Positions 37,201 through 44,835 of a stretch of 63,345 nt of DNA are shown here, piece by piece. Origin of the DNA: Candidatus Endomicrobium neocapritermitis. Its GTDB lineage: Bacteria; Elusimicrobiota; Endomicrobiia; Endomicrobiales; Endomicrobiaceae. The notes below the pieces were generated by a model. The model saw only the letters and a list, made by a program, of their open reading frames with translations, had not been told where the DNA came from and did no database searches. Where the stretch lies: contig WRJZ01000043.1 in the NCBI GenBank assembly GCA_009778325.1, forward strand, positions 1 through 63,345, written 5' to 3'. The translations under genes were made by a program, and so were the position numbers. How positions within the stretch are numbered: position 1 is the first letter of the stretch; every line of letters begins with the position of its first letter.

Positions 37201-37664
37201 CCGAGATCGACTTGAGCCGCGCTCCGACCAGCCGCGACAACAGTGTTTCCCGAACTTACCTGCACTCCAAAATAATTTTTGACCGACCAGCCGACAGGGG
37301 TGGCAGCGACCGCTGGGCTCAGGAGAACGACATCAAAGACGAACCGTTCGCTCGTGGTATAAATGTTCAGCTGCGTACCTTCAACGCTTTTCAAAATATT
37401 TGCCGCAAAAGCGTTCGAAGCCTGCACGCATAAGAACAGGATAAAAGCAAATAAAAAAAAGAACCACACACGGCAATTACGAATCAAAGGCAACCCCTCA
37501 CCCTCTTGCTTCGCAAGAGCCGGGGCGCTCACCGTCTCGCGCCCGCTCGCAGACATGCCCTCCTTATTCGTCGGACGCTCGCCCTCTCCCGCAAGGGGCG
37601 AGGGAAAATACTTTTTTGTCGTTGATTCGTAATTCGTCATTCGTAATTCGTAATTGCCGTTCAT
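34242..37664 (-). CDS. Secreted clan GH-A glycoside hydrolase, paralogue A
   Basis: Up to 1140 residues. A TIM-barrel hydrolase region carries WEVWNEPD (acid/base Glu) and WITEAGG (nucleophile Glu), as in GH39/GH5-type enzymes. Then Ig-like segments, a laminin-G-like sandwich (about 60 percent along: GTWKCVNGKLTHEEELP), more Ig-like sequence and the C-terminal tail YYPNPIRPSKG...KIAVER. The first 65 residues are a translated HAP composite (37469-37661). ATG 37664 overlaps the upstream stop (ATGA). TTG 37487, with GAGGGG six bases upstream, gives a good signal peptide (IRNCRVWFFFLFAFILF, cleaved after NAFA) and may be the true start. Very similar to the next gene; polysaccharide substrate unknown. 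Confidence 0.85.
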   Translation of the reverse strand: MNGNYELRMTNYESTTKKYFPSPLAGEGERPTNKEGMSASGRETVSAPALAKQEGEGLPLIRNCRVWFFFLFAFILFLCVQASNAFAANILKSVEGTQLNIYTTSERFVFDVVLLSPAVAATPVGWSVKNYFGVQVSSGNTVVAAGRSAAQVDLGFMNTGHYVVTASVSGESVSGDFAVVIPYEQRKPLADSPFATDTFVSWRLWPWYKEVFNAGGNSWPSDQERDKWLNPYVRAVKLSGVKWIRDRMSWDKVHDDRNNLDYSWYDPFIKAFSGAGIKILDSFFATPGWAFTSQERIDANDANNAPSTGRWVYLLPNDLTAAYEFGRKAGYYYKDDIGMWEVWNEPDYLNHQTGEHEGADKFAAFVKAASIGFRDCQAAKTPLVTVGGLVGRINPYLLYQDNLFDNGIINYIDVYNFHQHQNNVSPAGPYDSFSTDKNDAHLTFKNSLAGAGNMPVWITEAGGAIVSTNTTYSELETYEAQKAQARYLVTSAAKSLSTGVDKHFWFCGLPFFEGDAYWGSFSFRMTPYASYVAQSVMTEALGEAKYRGELTNLPFGAKGYVFKDGSDTVLILWDARSATASSTATLSLGKTSGILTDIMGGKKPAPYSGGTFNLTLGPDPVYLRVSGDIPAGVYTESNYPPKVLAPKTFSKAQKIVLDQSFPIESRKNIKAEGAYSIKPNTQTDVEVTVYNFNDATVTGTVAGSFAKAASETAIVSGPQSVTIPAYSSATLAYTVKINDGVSAKLSFTGNFNGIGQTSPSVVNVKTPFSVDRFGEPDIRFSCGIDNWDQFTASYDAQHRGTWKCVNGKLTHEEELPDNPYAYLKDVTVRDGIVSAKMRITGVKKSDNWVALGVRMDPTKGHAGSGYFVLIGSNSQLAVYKGNPVTLITGNNISITTNITNEDAELTLVMHGEQIDIYVNNVYITRATDNKYDSGSIGVLAWNAKIYYHDFKIWRTLPLIVGEQSGATSSGRTGSAVFPVTTAGIEGGTYPAVLNGAPAGVTGSVTITGNSGTLTVNTTAATPSGAHTLTLTVEGLTSNSFNLEVANKVSLDDVKYYPNPIRPSKGLNYAKMNFSNMPVGTRIKIYTMLGQVVRELKADASGTAVWDGKNNAGEKAASGVYIVYMEDGNGNKKRIKIAVER
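37469..37661. repeat. Composite HAP element inserted between tandem hydrolase genes
   Basis: Outer ends are ACGGCAATTACGAATC (37470) and the ATTCGTAATTCGTCATTCGT arm with GCCGTT (37624-37661). Between them is a GC-rich insert with CTTGCTTCGCAAGAG and CCCTCTCCCGCAAGGGGCGA, the family also seen at 7420 and 57850. The whole is an open frame joined to the downstream hydrolase. Confidence 0.88.
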
Positions 37665-40600
37665 CTTTCCATCGCTATTTTTATTCTTTTTTTATTTCCG
37701 TTTCCGTCTTCCATATATACTATATACACTCCGCTGGCAGCTTTTTCGCCGGCATTATTTTTTCCGTCCCAGACTGCCGTTCCGCTTGCGTCTGCTTTCA
37801 ATTCTCTCACTACCTGTCCTAACATTGTATATATTTTTATGCGAGTTCCAGCAGGCATATTCGTAAAATTCATTTGGGAATAAGTCGGACCTTTTGACGG
37901 CCGTATCGGATTCGGATAATATTTCACATCATCAAGAGAGACTTTATTTGTGACAACTAGGTTGAAACTGTTTGACGTCAGGCCTTCGACTGTGAGCGTC
38001 AGCGGATACGCGCCCTGAGGCGTGGCGGCTGTCGTGTTGACAGTCAGCATTCCGCTGTCGCCTGTAATCGTTACGCTTCCGGTCACTCCGGCCGGAACGC
38101 CGTTTAAGACAGCCGGGTATGTTCCGCTTTCGATACCCGCAGTAGTGACTGGGAACACGGCTGAACCCGCCCTGCCTGACGCCGGAGCGCCGCTCTGTTC
38201 TCCGACAATAAGCGGCAGCGTCAGCCATATTTTAAAGTCATGGTAGGAGACCTTGTCCATCCAGGCTAAAACGCTTATAGCACCCGCATCGTACTTATTA
38301 TCTGTGACCTGTGTAATATACACATTGTTTACATATATATCAATTTGCTCCCCCCGCATTACTAACGTGAGCTCCGCATCCTCATTCGTAATATTTGTTT
38401 GAAGGGAGATTGGACCTTTTAGAAGTGTTATGGGATTTCCTTTATAGACGACCAGTTGGTTGTTGCTTTTAATTAGCACGACATAACCTGAACTGAAATG
38501 GCCTTTTGTCGGGTCCATACGCACGCCCAAACCGACCCAATTATCAGGGTTTTTTACGCCCGTTATCCTCATCTTGGCGGAAACAATACCGTCTCTCATC
38601 GTAATACCTTTACGATAGGCATACGGATTATTTGGGAGTTCTTCTTCATGCGTCAGCTTACCGTTAACGCATTTCCAAGTGCCTCTGTACTGCGCATCGA
38701 CACTTGCCGTAAACTGATCCCAATTATCGATGTCGCATGAAAAATGAATGTCCGGTTCGCCGAATTTGTCAAGAATAAACGGCGTCTTGACGTTCGCCAC
38801 AGACGGGCTTGTTTGGCCTATGCCGTTAAAATTTCCCATAAAACTGAGTTTAGAAACGCCCCCGCTAATTTTTACGGTGTAAGTCAGAGTTGCGCTGGAA
38901 TAGGCGGGAATTGTGACATTCTGCGGCCCGCTCACAACGGCATTGTCGGATGCCTTCGCGAACGATCCCGCCACCGTGCCTGTGACCGGGACGTCATTGA
39001 AGTTATAAACGGTTACCTCAACATCGGTTTGCGTATTAGGCTTTATTGAATAAGCGCCTTCCACCTTTATATTTTTACGTGATTCTATCGGGAAACTCTG
39101 ATCCAACACAATTTTTTGGGCTTTTGAAAATGTTTTGGGCGCAAGAATTTTTTGCGTATAGTTTGCCGCCGTGTACACGCCCGCCGAAATATCGCCGGAA
39201 ACTCTCAGATAAACAGGATCGGGACCGAGCGTAATGTTGAAAGTACCTCCGCTGTATGGGGCGGGTTTCTTGCCGCCCATAATGTCTGTGATAGTTCCGG
39301 AGGTTTTTCCCAAAGATAATGTTGCAGTCGATGACGCGATCGCCGATCTCGCGTCCCAAAGAATCAGCACGGTGTCGCTGCCGTCTTTAAATACATGCCC
39401 ATCTGCGCCTGCAGGCAGATTGGTTAACTTGCCGAGGTATTTCGCCTCACCAAGCGCGTCCGTCATGACGGATTGTGCGGCGTAAGAGGCATAAGGAGTC
39501 ATACGGAAAGAGAAGGATCCGAAATACATTCTTTGGGGTTCATACCATGATTCATAGAAAGGCAAACTGCAGAACCAGAAATGCTTATCAACTCCGGTGG
39601 ACAGGCTTAACACCGTGGAAATTACCAAATACCGCGCCTGTACCTTCTGCGCTTCATAAGTTTCCAACTCCCCAAAGCCGCCTGCGTTACTGACAATCGC
39701 TCCGCCTGCCTCCGTTAACCAAACAGGCATGTTTTCGGCGCCGGCAAGGCTGTTTTTAAAGTCCAAATGAGCCTTGTTTGCATCAATCTTAAACGACGTG
39801 TCATAAGGGCCTGCCAAACTCACGCTGTACTGATGGTTATGGAAGTTATATACGTCGATGTATTTGATAATTTCGTTATCAAACAGATTGTCCTGATACA
39901 AAACAGCCGAGTTTGCGCGAGGGATCAGCCCGCCCACGGTAACGAGAGGAGTATTGGCGGCTCCGCAATCGCGAAAACCGATGGACGCGGCCTTTACGAA
40001 TGCTGCGAATTTGTCCGCCCCCTCGTGCTCGCCGGTCTGAAAGTTAAGGGCTTCCGGCTCGTTCCAGATTTCCCACATGCCCATATCGTCCCTGTAATAG
40101 TATCCGGCCTTTTGCCCGAACTCATAGGCCGCCGTCAGGTCATACGGCAGCAGATATGCATAATGACCTGAAGCTGCATGAGTCGCCTTGTTCGCGTCTA
40201 TTCTCTCTTGAGACGTGAAAGACCAGCCGGGCGCTGCGAAAAAGGCATCCAATATCTTAATACCCGCTGCGGAAAATGCTTTGATGTAGGGATCGTTCAA
40301 AGAATAGTTTAAATTGTTTTTATCAGCGTGTACCTTATCCCAGCTCATTCTATCCCTCATCCATTTAACTCCGCTGAGCTTAACCGCCCGGACATAAGGA
40401 TTCAGCCATTTGTCTCTTTCCTGATCCGACGGCCAGGTGTTGCCGCCTGCGTTAAACGCTTCTTTATACCACGGCCAAAGCCTCCAAGAGACGAACGTAT
40501 CTGTCGCAAATGGCGAATCGGCCAGCGGCTTGCGCTGTTCATAAGCCGTCACCACGGCAAAGTCGCCGGAAATACTTTCTCCTGAAACCGAAGCGGTCAC

Positions 40601-40915
40601 AACGTAATGGCCTGTATTCATAAATCCTAGATCGACTTGAGCCGAGCTCCGCCCGGCCGCGACAACAGTGTTTCCCGAACTGACCTGCACTCCAAAATAA
40701 TTTTTAACCGACCAGCCGACAGGAGTTGCAGCGGCCGCCGGGCTCAGGAGAACGACATCAAAGACGAACCGTTCGCTCGTGGTGTAAATATTCAGCTGAG
40801 TACCTTCAACGCTTTTCAAAATATTTGCCGCAAAAGCATTCGAAGCCTGCAGACTCAGGCACAGGGCTAAAGCAAATGAAAAAAAGAACCCCAACAATTG
40901 TGTTTTGGTCTTCAT
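37661..40915 (-). CDS. Secreted clan GH-A glycoside hydrolase, paralogue B
   Basis: About 1084 residues from ATG 40915, with AAGGA seven bases upstream; a TTG at 40939 is less likely. A clean signal peptide (MKTKTQLLGFFFSFALALCL..., cleaved after NAFA). Barrel with WEIWNEPE and WLTEAGG, then the same Ig-like, laminin-G-like and tail domains as paralogue A, ending KIAMER. This copy shows what the 5' end looked like before the repeat entered paralogue A. Tandem duplication is clear from the shared repeat after both stop codons. Likely acts outside the cell on a plant or algal polysaccharide. Confidence 0.9.
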   Translation of the reverse strand: MKTKTQLLGFFFSFALALCLSLQASNAFAANILKSVEGTQLNIYTTSERFVFDVVLLSPAAAATPVGWSVKNYFGVQVSSGNTVVAAGRSSAQVDLGFMNTGHYVVTASVSGESISGDFAVVTAYEQRKPLADSPFATDTFVSWRLWPWYKEAFNAGGNTWPSDQERDKWLNPYVRAVKLSGVKWMRDRMSWDKVHADKNNLNYSLNDPYIKAFSAAGIKILDAFFAAPGWSFTSQERIDANKATHAASGHYAYLLPYDLTAAYEFGQKAGYYYRDDMGMWEIWNEPEALNFQTGEHEGADKFAAFVKAASIGFRDCGAANTPLVTVGGLIPRANSAVLYQDNLFDNEIIKYIDVYNFHNHQYSVSLAGPYDTSFKIDANKAHLDFKNSLAGAENMPVWLTEAGGAIVSNAGGFGELETYEAQKVQARYLVISTVLSLSTGVDKHFWFCSLPFYESWYEPQRMYFGSFSFRMTPYASYAAQSVMTDALGEAKYLGKLTNLPAGADGHVFKDGSDTVLILWDARSAIASSTATLSLGKTSGTITDIMGGKKPAPYSGGTFNITLGPDPVYLRVSGDISAGVYTAANYTQKILAPKTFSKAQKIVLDQSFPIESRKNIKVEGAYSIKPNTQTDVEVTVYNFNDVPVTGTVAGSFAKASDNAVVSGPQNVTIPAYSSATLTYTVKISGGVSKLSFMGNFNGIGQTSPSVANVKTPFILDKFGEPDIHFSCDIDNWDQFTASVDAQYRGTWKCVNGKLTHEEELPNNPYAYRKGITMRDGIVSAKMRITGVKNPDNWVGLGVRMDPTKGHFSSGYVVLIKSNNQLVVYKGNPITLLKGPISLQTNITNEDAELTLVMRGEQIDIYVNNVYITQVTDNKYDAGAISVLAWMDKVSYHDFKIWLTLPLIVGEQSGAPASGRAGSAVFPVTTAGIESGTYPAVLNGVPAGVTGSVTITGDSGMLTVNTTAATPQGAYPLTLTVEGLTSNSFNLVVTNKVSLDDVKYYPNPIRPSKGPTYSQMNFTNMPAGTRIKIYTMLGQVVRELKADASGTAVWDGKNNAGEKAASGVYIVYMEDGNGNKKRIKIAMER

Positions 40916-41022
40916 GACAAAATCCTTTTTCTGTATCAAACATACCTCCTTTTAACGTCAGAATCAAAGACGAAATACCCCGTCACCCTCCGCAGCCTAC
41001 ATCACTTTTTGCCCTTGTCGTT

Positions 41023-41063
41023 GTCTCGCATCTCTGCGTCTCTGCATCCCTGCATCGCCGTTA
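41023..41063. repeat. Solo HAP arm (8-base units)
   Basis: GCATCTCTGCGTCTCTGCAT and CCCTGCATCGCCGTT form one arm. No matching left arm is seen; the preceding 60 bases hold only a CGTCA...GACG remnant. The GCCGTTA end overlaps the stop codon of the binding-protein gene. Confidence 0.78.
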
Positions 41064-41894
41064 TTGCATAGCCTTGAGAAGTTTTTTTCCGTTATCTTTT
41101 AAAGTATTTATATACGAATCGCCTATCGGGAAATTGCTGATAACGCAATGCGCCGCTTTAATATTTTCAGCCAGTTCTTTGCCTGTGCTGATACCGGCTT
41201 GTAAATTATCAACGACCATTCTGACTCCGCGCTTTTTGCCTTCGTTTATGAGATGTGCAAGCTTTTTCGCGGTCAAATCTTCCGGCTTGCCGTATGTGGC
41301 AATAACGTCAAATCCCAGCCATTCAAGAAAATCTTTTATCTTTTCATTTGCAATCACTTTTTTACCGTAAGCGCCTTCAAGCTGCCTTCTGATTTCATCG
41401 GAGGCAAAGTTTATGCTGAAAACATAAGCGTTGAAATTGTCCGTATAATATTTTTTGTTTTCAATATCTATATAGATAAGCATATCTTTTATTTCTTCAG
41501 CGGCGCGTATATGTATATACGGTATCATCCAGTTGCCTTCCGTTTGAGCCTGTTTATACAAAACGCCTCTTTCGCCTGCCTGCACTTTTAACCTGCCTAT
41601 CCACGTTTCCCATTTGTGGCTTAAAACCAGATTGCTGTTTTCCGCGCGCTGAACAACTTTCGGAGTTATATCATAATTACTCGGACAGCCTAACGGCTGG
41701 ATAATCATCTGTACATTAACTTTACTTCCGCCTATCTCTTTTACAATCTGATAAATATCCGAAGTGGTAACGGTAATAAAAATCTTAGTTTTGTTAGGAT
41801 CTGAAAAAGGAACGCTTTGCGCCTGCGATACAAAAACAGACTGCAAGCAAAACACCGCAAGCAAAAATAAAACGATATTGATTGTTTTTTTCAT
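41061..41894 (-). CDS. Metal ABC transporter substrate-binding protein (ZnuA/TroA family), divergent ligands
   Basis: About 277 residues from ATG 41894 (GGA 7 nt upstream; GTG 41906 possible). Signal peptide ends VSQAQ. The family's cluster A-I fold is visible (FITVTTSDIYQIVKEIGGSKVNV, then IQPLGCPSNYDITPKVVQRAE). In normal members the second motif contains DPHxYEP with a metal His; here it is CPSNYDITP, so that His is absent. A His remains in VLSHKWETW. It probably delivers a metal or metal complex to the ABC proteins at 32-34 kb, across the two hydrolase genes. Confidence 0.85.
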   Translation of the reverse strand: MKKTINIVLFLLAVFCLQSVFVSQAQSVPFSDPNKTKIFITVTTSDIYQIVKEIGGSKVNVQMIIQPLGCPSNYDITPKVVQRAENSNLVLSHKWETWIGRLKVQAGERGVLYKQAQTEGNWMIPYIHIRAAEEIKDMLIYIDIENKKYYTDNFNAYVFSINFASDEIRRQLEGAYGKKVIANEKIKDFLEWLGFDVIATYGKPEDLTAKKLAHLINEGKKRGVRMVVDNLQAGISTGKELAENIKAAHCVISNFPIGDSYINTLKDNGKKLLKAMQ

Positions 41895-41910
41895 AGTATT
41901 TTCCACTCTG

Positions 41911-43716
41911 TTAAAATCTATATCTTACGCCTGCCGTATAAGTCGCGCCGGGCATATCGTAAATATAAGCTTTGGCAAAAGAAACTATAAACATTTCATA
42001 TTGCATATTCGTAAAATTATCGGCAGCCGCAAAAAGCGTAAAACTATTGTTTATAGTATAGTGTATTTTCGCGTTAAAAACATTAAAATTATTAAGTTTT
42101 GCTTTATTATTATTTGCGGCATAATAATCGTAAATAAGCATTCCGCCGGCAAAAATTGAAAACTTCCCTATGCTGTAATCCAGAGACAAATCAATTTTGT
42201 TTTTTGCGATACCCTGCGTTAAATCTCCGGGATCAAGATATGAGTATCCGGCAAAAGCTTTCAGGTTTTTGAAAATATCATATCTGACGGACAGTTCGGC
42301 GCCTTTGAAGACATACGATCCGGAATTCTGAAACTCCATTCCTGGCCCGGGATTCTTTGGAACTGTCTGAATTATATTATCTCCGTTCATAACATAACAC
42401 GACAAATCAAAGTCTATCCCAAGATACTTTGAATTAACGCCTATCTCATAGCTGTCGAGTATTTCCGGCTTAAGCTCTTTATTGCTTATCGGAAGAGCGT
42501 ACAATTCATTAATATAAGGAGTTCTAAACCCTCTGCTGTATATTGCTCTTGCAGTAAGTTTTTCAGTCAAATCATAAGAAGCGCCTGCGCGCGGAACAAA
42601 AGCGCTTCCGGAAATTTCATCGTAATTATATCTTGCGCCGGCAAAAACTTTCGCTCTTTCATTAATACTGTACTCATCAAGGGCAAATATCGCGAACTCG
42701 TTTTTTTGCCATCTGCCGGTCGGGTTTGCCGGAGCTGCTCCGGCAATAACTTCACCGTCTGAAAACCTGTATTCAGCGCCGTACCTAATAACATTATTTT
42801 TAAAAGATTCGTCGGTAAAATGAGCGAATGCTCCGAATAATAAATCTTTTGAATGAAAATTATCGGAAAAAAGATGCTCTCCCCAGACGCCAAAAACAAG
42901 AATTTCCATATTTCCGCTTCCAAACTCTCTGTTATATTTGGCATCCGCGCCGCCTCTTTTAAAATTGTATTGGCTCGGCGCAACAGGATTGCCGTTATTA
43001 TCTTTGGCTTCTGGTTCAAGCTCGTCTCCTTCAAAGTATTTACCGCTGAAAATAAGCTCGCTTACGCCGTTTATTTTGTACCCTAACTTCCAGTAATAAT
43101 CCATTGCATTATATCCTGAATTAGGCAGGTGCCCGTCGCTTGACGCTTTATTTACGGAAAACTGATAAAGAAATTTTTCGTTTACGCCGCCTAAATTAGC
43201 AAAATAATTCTGAGTATTATACGTTCCGTAAGACACTCTTACATCGCCCTCAAAAGGCTCTTGCGGCCTGCGCGTAATAATATTGATAACTCCGCCGAAC
43301 CCGTCGCCGCCGAATAAAACGGAATCAGGACCTTTGGTTATTTCTATTCTTTCAATATTTCCCGCAAGTAAAGTTTGCGATACTCCGCAGCCGAAAACAG
43401 ACATTTTTTCCGGCCTGCCGTCAATAAACAGACCTATTCTCCTGAAAGAATCCCCGAGCCCTCTTATAGAAACATCAGATTTAATTTGAGACGCCGCTTT
43501 CATAACAAAAACGCCCGGAACGGAAGATATCATTTCCGTGGCAGAAGGCGTATTTCTATTTTCAATATCGCTTTGATTTACAACCGCTTCCGTGATAAAA
43601 TCGCCGGCGGCAGCGCCCGCGTTTTTTTCAAGCGTTAAAAAAATTTCCGCGTCATCCGCGAAAACAGTAACGCTTAACATACAACTCACAATAAACACGT
43701 TCAAAATCCTACACAT
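41911..43716 (-). CDS. TonB-dependent outer-membrane receptor
   Basis: 601 residues. Signal peptide, then a plug domain with NTPSATEMISSVPGVFV, VSIRGLGDSFRRIGLFIDGRP and GPDSVLFGGDGFGGVINI, then a 22-strand type barrel with a final aromatic (YTAGVRYRF). It takes up a large substrate such as a metal complex or cobalamin by TonB energy. AAGGAG is 7 nt before the ATG. It is followed by the metal binding protein gene with a 16-base gap, so the two are likely one transcript. Most similar in layout to BtuB/cobalt-nickel receptors, but that is inference. Confidence 0.94.
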   Translation of the reverse strand: MCRILNVFIVSCMLSVTVFADDAEIFLTLEKNAGAAAGDFITEAVVNQSDIENRNTPSATEMISSVPGVFVMKAASQIKSDVSIRGLGDSFRRIGLFIDGRPEKMSVFGCGVSQTLLAGNIERIEITKGPDSVLFGGDGFGGVINIITRRPQEPFEGDVRVSYGTYNTQNYFANLGGVNEKFLYQFSVNKASSDGHLPNSGYNAMDYYWKLGYKINGVSELIFSGKYFEGDELEPEAKDNNGNPVAPSQYNFKRGGADAKYNREFGSGNMEILVFGVWGEHLFSDNFHSKDLLFGAFAHFTDESFKNNVIRYGAEYRFSDGEVIAGAAPANPTGRWQKNEFAIFALDEYSINERAKVFAGARYNYDEISGSAFVPRAGASYDLTEKLTARAIYSRGFRTPYINELYALPISNKELKPEILDSYEIGVNSKYLGIDFDLSCYVMNGDNIIQTVPKNPGPGMEFQNSGSYVFKGAELSVRYDIFKNLKAFAGYSYLDPGDLTQGIAKNKIDLSLDYSIGKFSIFAGGMLIYDYYAANNNKAKLNNFNVFNAKIHYTINNSFTLFAAADNFTNMQYEMFIVSFAKAYIYDMPGATYTAGVRYRF

Positions 43717-43772
43717 ATATCATCTCCTTAAATAGCACATATTTAATATTCGTAACATAATGAAATTTAAAA

Positions 43773-43801
43773 AATTCCCTTTTTAAGATAAAAAGGGAAT
43801 T
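43773..43801. terminator. Intrinsic terminator after rpe
   Basis: AATTCCCTTTTT (43773-43784) pairs with AAAAAGGGAATT (43790-43801), loop AAGAT. On the minus strand a T run follows. It ends the rpe transcript before the TonB receptor gene. Confidence 0.82.
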
Positions 43802-43822
43802 GTAACGGCACTGAAAAAACTT

Positions 43823-44479
43823 TTATTTTTTCCGCGACAATGAACAAACGGCGTTTTCAGGATTTGCTGCGGAAAAAATATAATTTCCGCTCACTAAAAC
43901 ATCCGCGCCCGCCTGCGCGCACTGCGCGCCGGTTTCCGCATTAATTCCGCCGTCAACTTCAATAAGGCAGTTATACTTTTTGTCGTCAATTATTTTTCTG
44001 AGTCCGGATATTTTAGGCAGCATATCGCATATAAAAGCCTGTCCGCCGAAACCTGGCTCTACGGTCATCACTAAAACCAAGTCCAAAAAAGGAAGCAGAG
44101 GTTCTATCTCGGAAACCGGGGTTTTCGGCTTTATTGAAATGCCGGCTTTAATGCCGGAGGCTTTTATATTTTTTGCCAGCTGCGCCTTATCTGCGGCTAT
44201 TTCACTGTGAAAAGTTATTAAATCAGCGCCTGCCTTTTGAAACTCTTTCCAATATTTTTCAGGCTCTTTTATCATTAAATGAACGTCAAAAAGTAACTTC
44301 GTTACTTTTCTGACAGACTTAACAACTACGGGGCCTATTGTGATGTTCGGCACAAAATGCCCGTCCATAACGTCTATGTGGACCCAGTCGGCTCCGGCAT
44401 CTTCTATCATCCTGATATCTTTATCAAGATTTGAAAAATCTGCCGATAATATTGACGGCGCTACAAGAATTTTTTTCAT
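43823..44479 (-). CDS. rpe: Ribulose-phosphate 3-epimerase
   Basis: Interconverts ribulose 5-phosphate and xylulose 5-phosphate. 218 residues. Metal and catalytic motifs: VAPSILSADFSNL, WVHIDVMDGHFVPNITIGP, VHLMIKEPE, MTVEPGFGGQAF and IEVDGGIN. AGGA lies six bases before the ATG. It stands between the PASTA gene and the terminator. Confidence 0.97.
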   Translation of the reverse strand: MKKILVAPSILSADFSNLDKDIRMIEDAGADWVHIDVMDGHFVPNITIGPVVVKSVRKVTKLLFDVHLMIKEPEKYWKEFQKAGADLITFHSEIAADKAQLAKNIKASGIKAGISIKPKTPVSEIEPLLPFLDLVLVMTVEPGFGGQAFICDMLPKISGLRKIIDDKKYNCLIEVDGGINAETGAQCAQAGADVLVSGNYIFSAANPENAVCSLSRKK

Positions 44480-44835
44480 TATTAATCCTATATCAGAAGT
44501 TCAGAAGCATGGATGCGCTGATGCGTAGAGCAGCTGATTGGAAGAATAGAAGTTTGGAAGTTAAGATGCTAAGAGGAGCTGTGATCGTTTAAGTCGTTGC
44601 CCTTACTCATCTTCCCAGCTTCCCATCATCCCAACATCTGCTGTTCACGTCGTTACCATGCATCTATGCCTCCACGCGTCTATGCATCATAAGAAAGGAT
44701 TTAAGGCCTTCCGGATTGCCGCGTCAGGACTTTGTCCTTCCTCGCAATGACAAAAGAGATGAATTAAGACCTGCTTTGGATCCCCGATTACTACCTTCGG
44801 GGATGACAAAAGAGCGGATTTACGACCTGCTTTTG
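44480..44835. other. Gene-free region with nested repeats
   Basis: 356 bases holding a nested HAP element (44494-44690) and two dispersed palindromes (44690-44830: GTCAGGACTTTGTCCTTCCT and CCCCGATTACTACCTTCGGG with GATGACA). No gene, tRNA or promoter is supported. Confidence 0.6.
44494..44690. repeat. Nested HAP element: 8-base arm class around 9-base arm class
   Basis: An ATGGATGCGCTGATGCGTAG segment (44509-44528) pairs with a CATGCATCTATGCC...CTATGCATC segment (44658-44689). Inside, GAAGTTTGGAAGTTAAGATG (44549-44568) pairs loosely with a CATCTTCCCAGCTTCCC segment near 44608. The inner core GAGGAGCTGTGATCGTTTAA matches the copies at 17595 and 27352. Confidence 0.75.

Noticed and set aside
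43717-43772. NikR operator upstream of the TonB receptor gene
   Set aside because: Only one half-site-like GTAAC is seen; no spaced inverted repeat matching known NikR operators.
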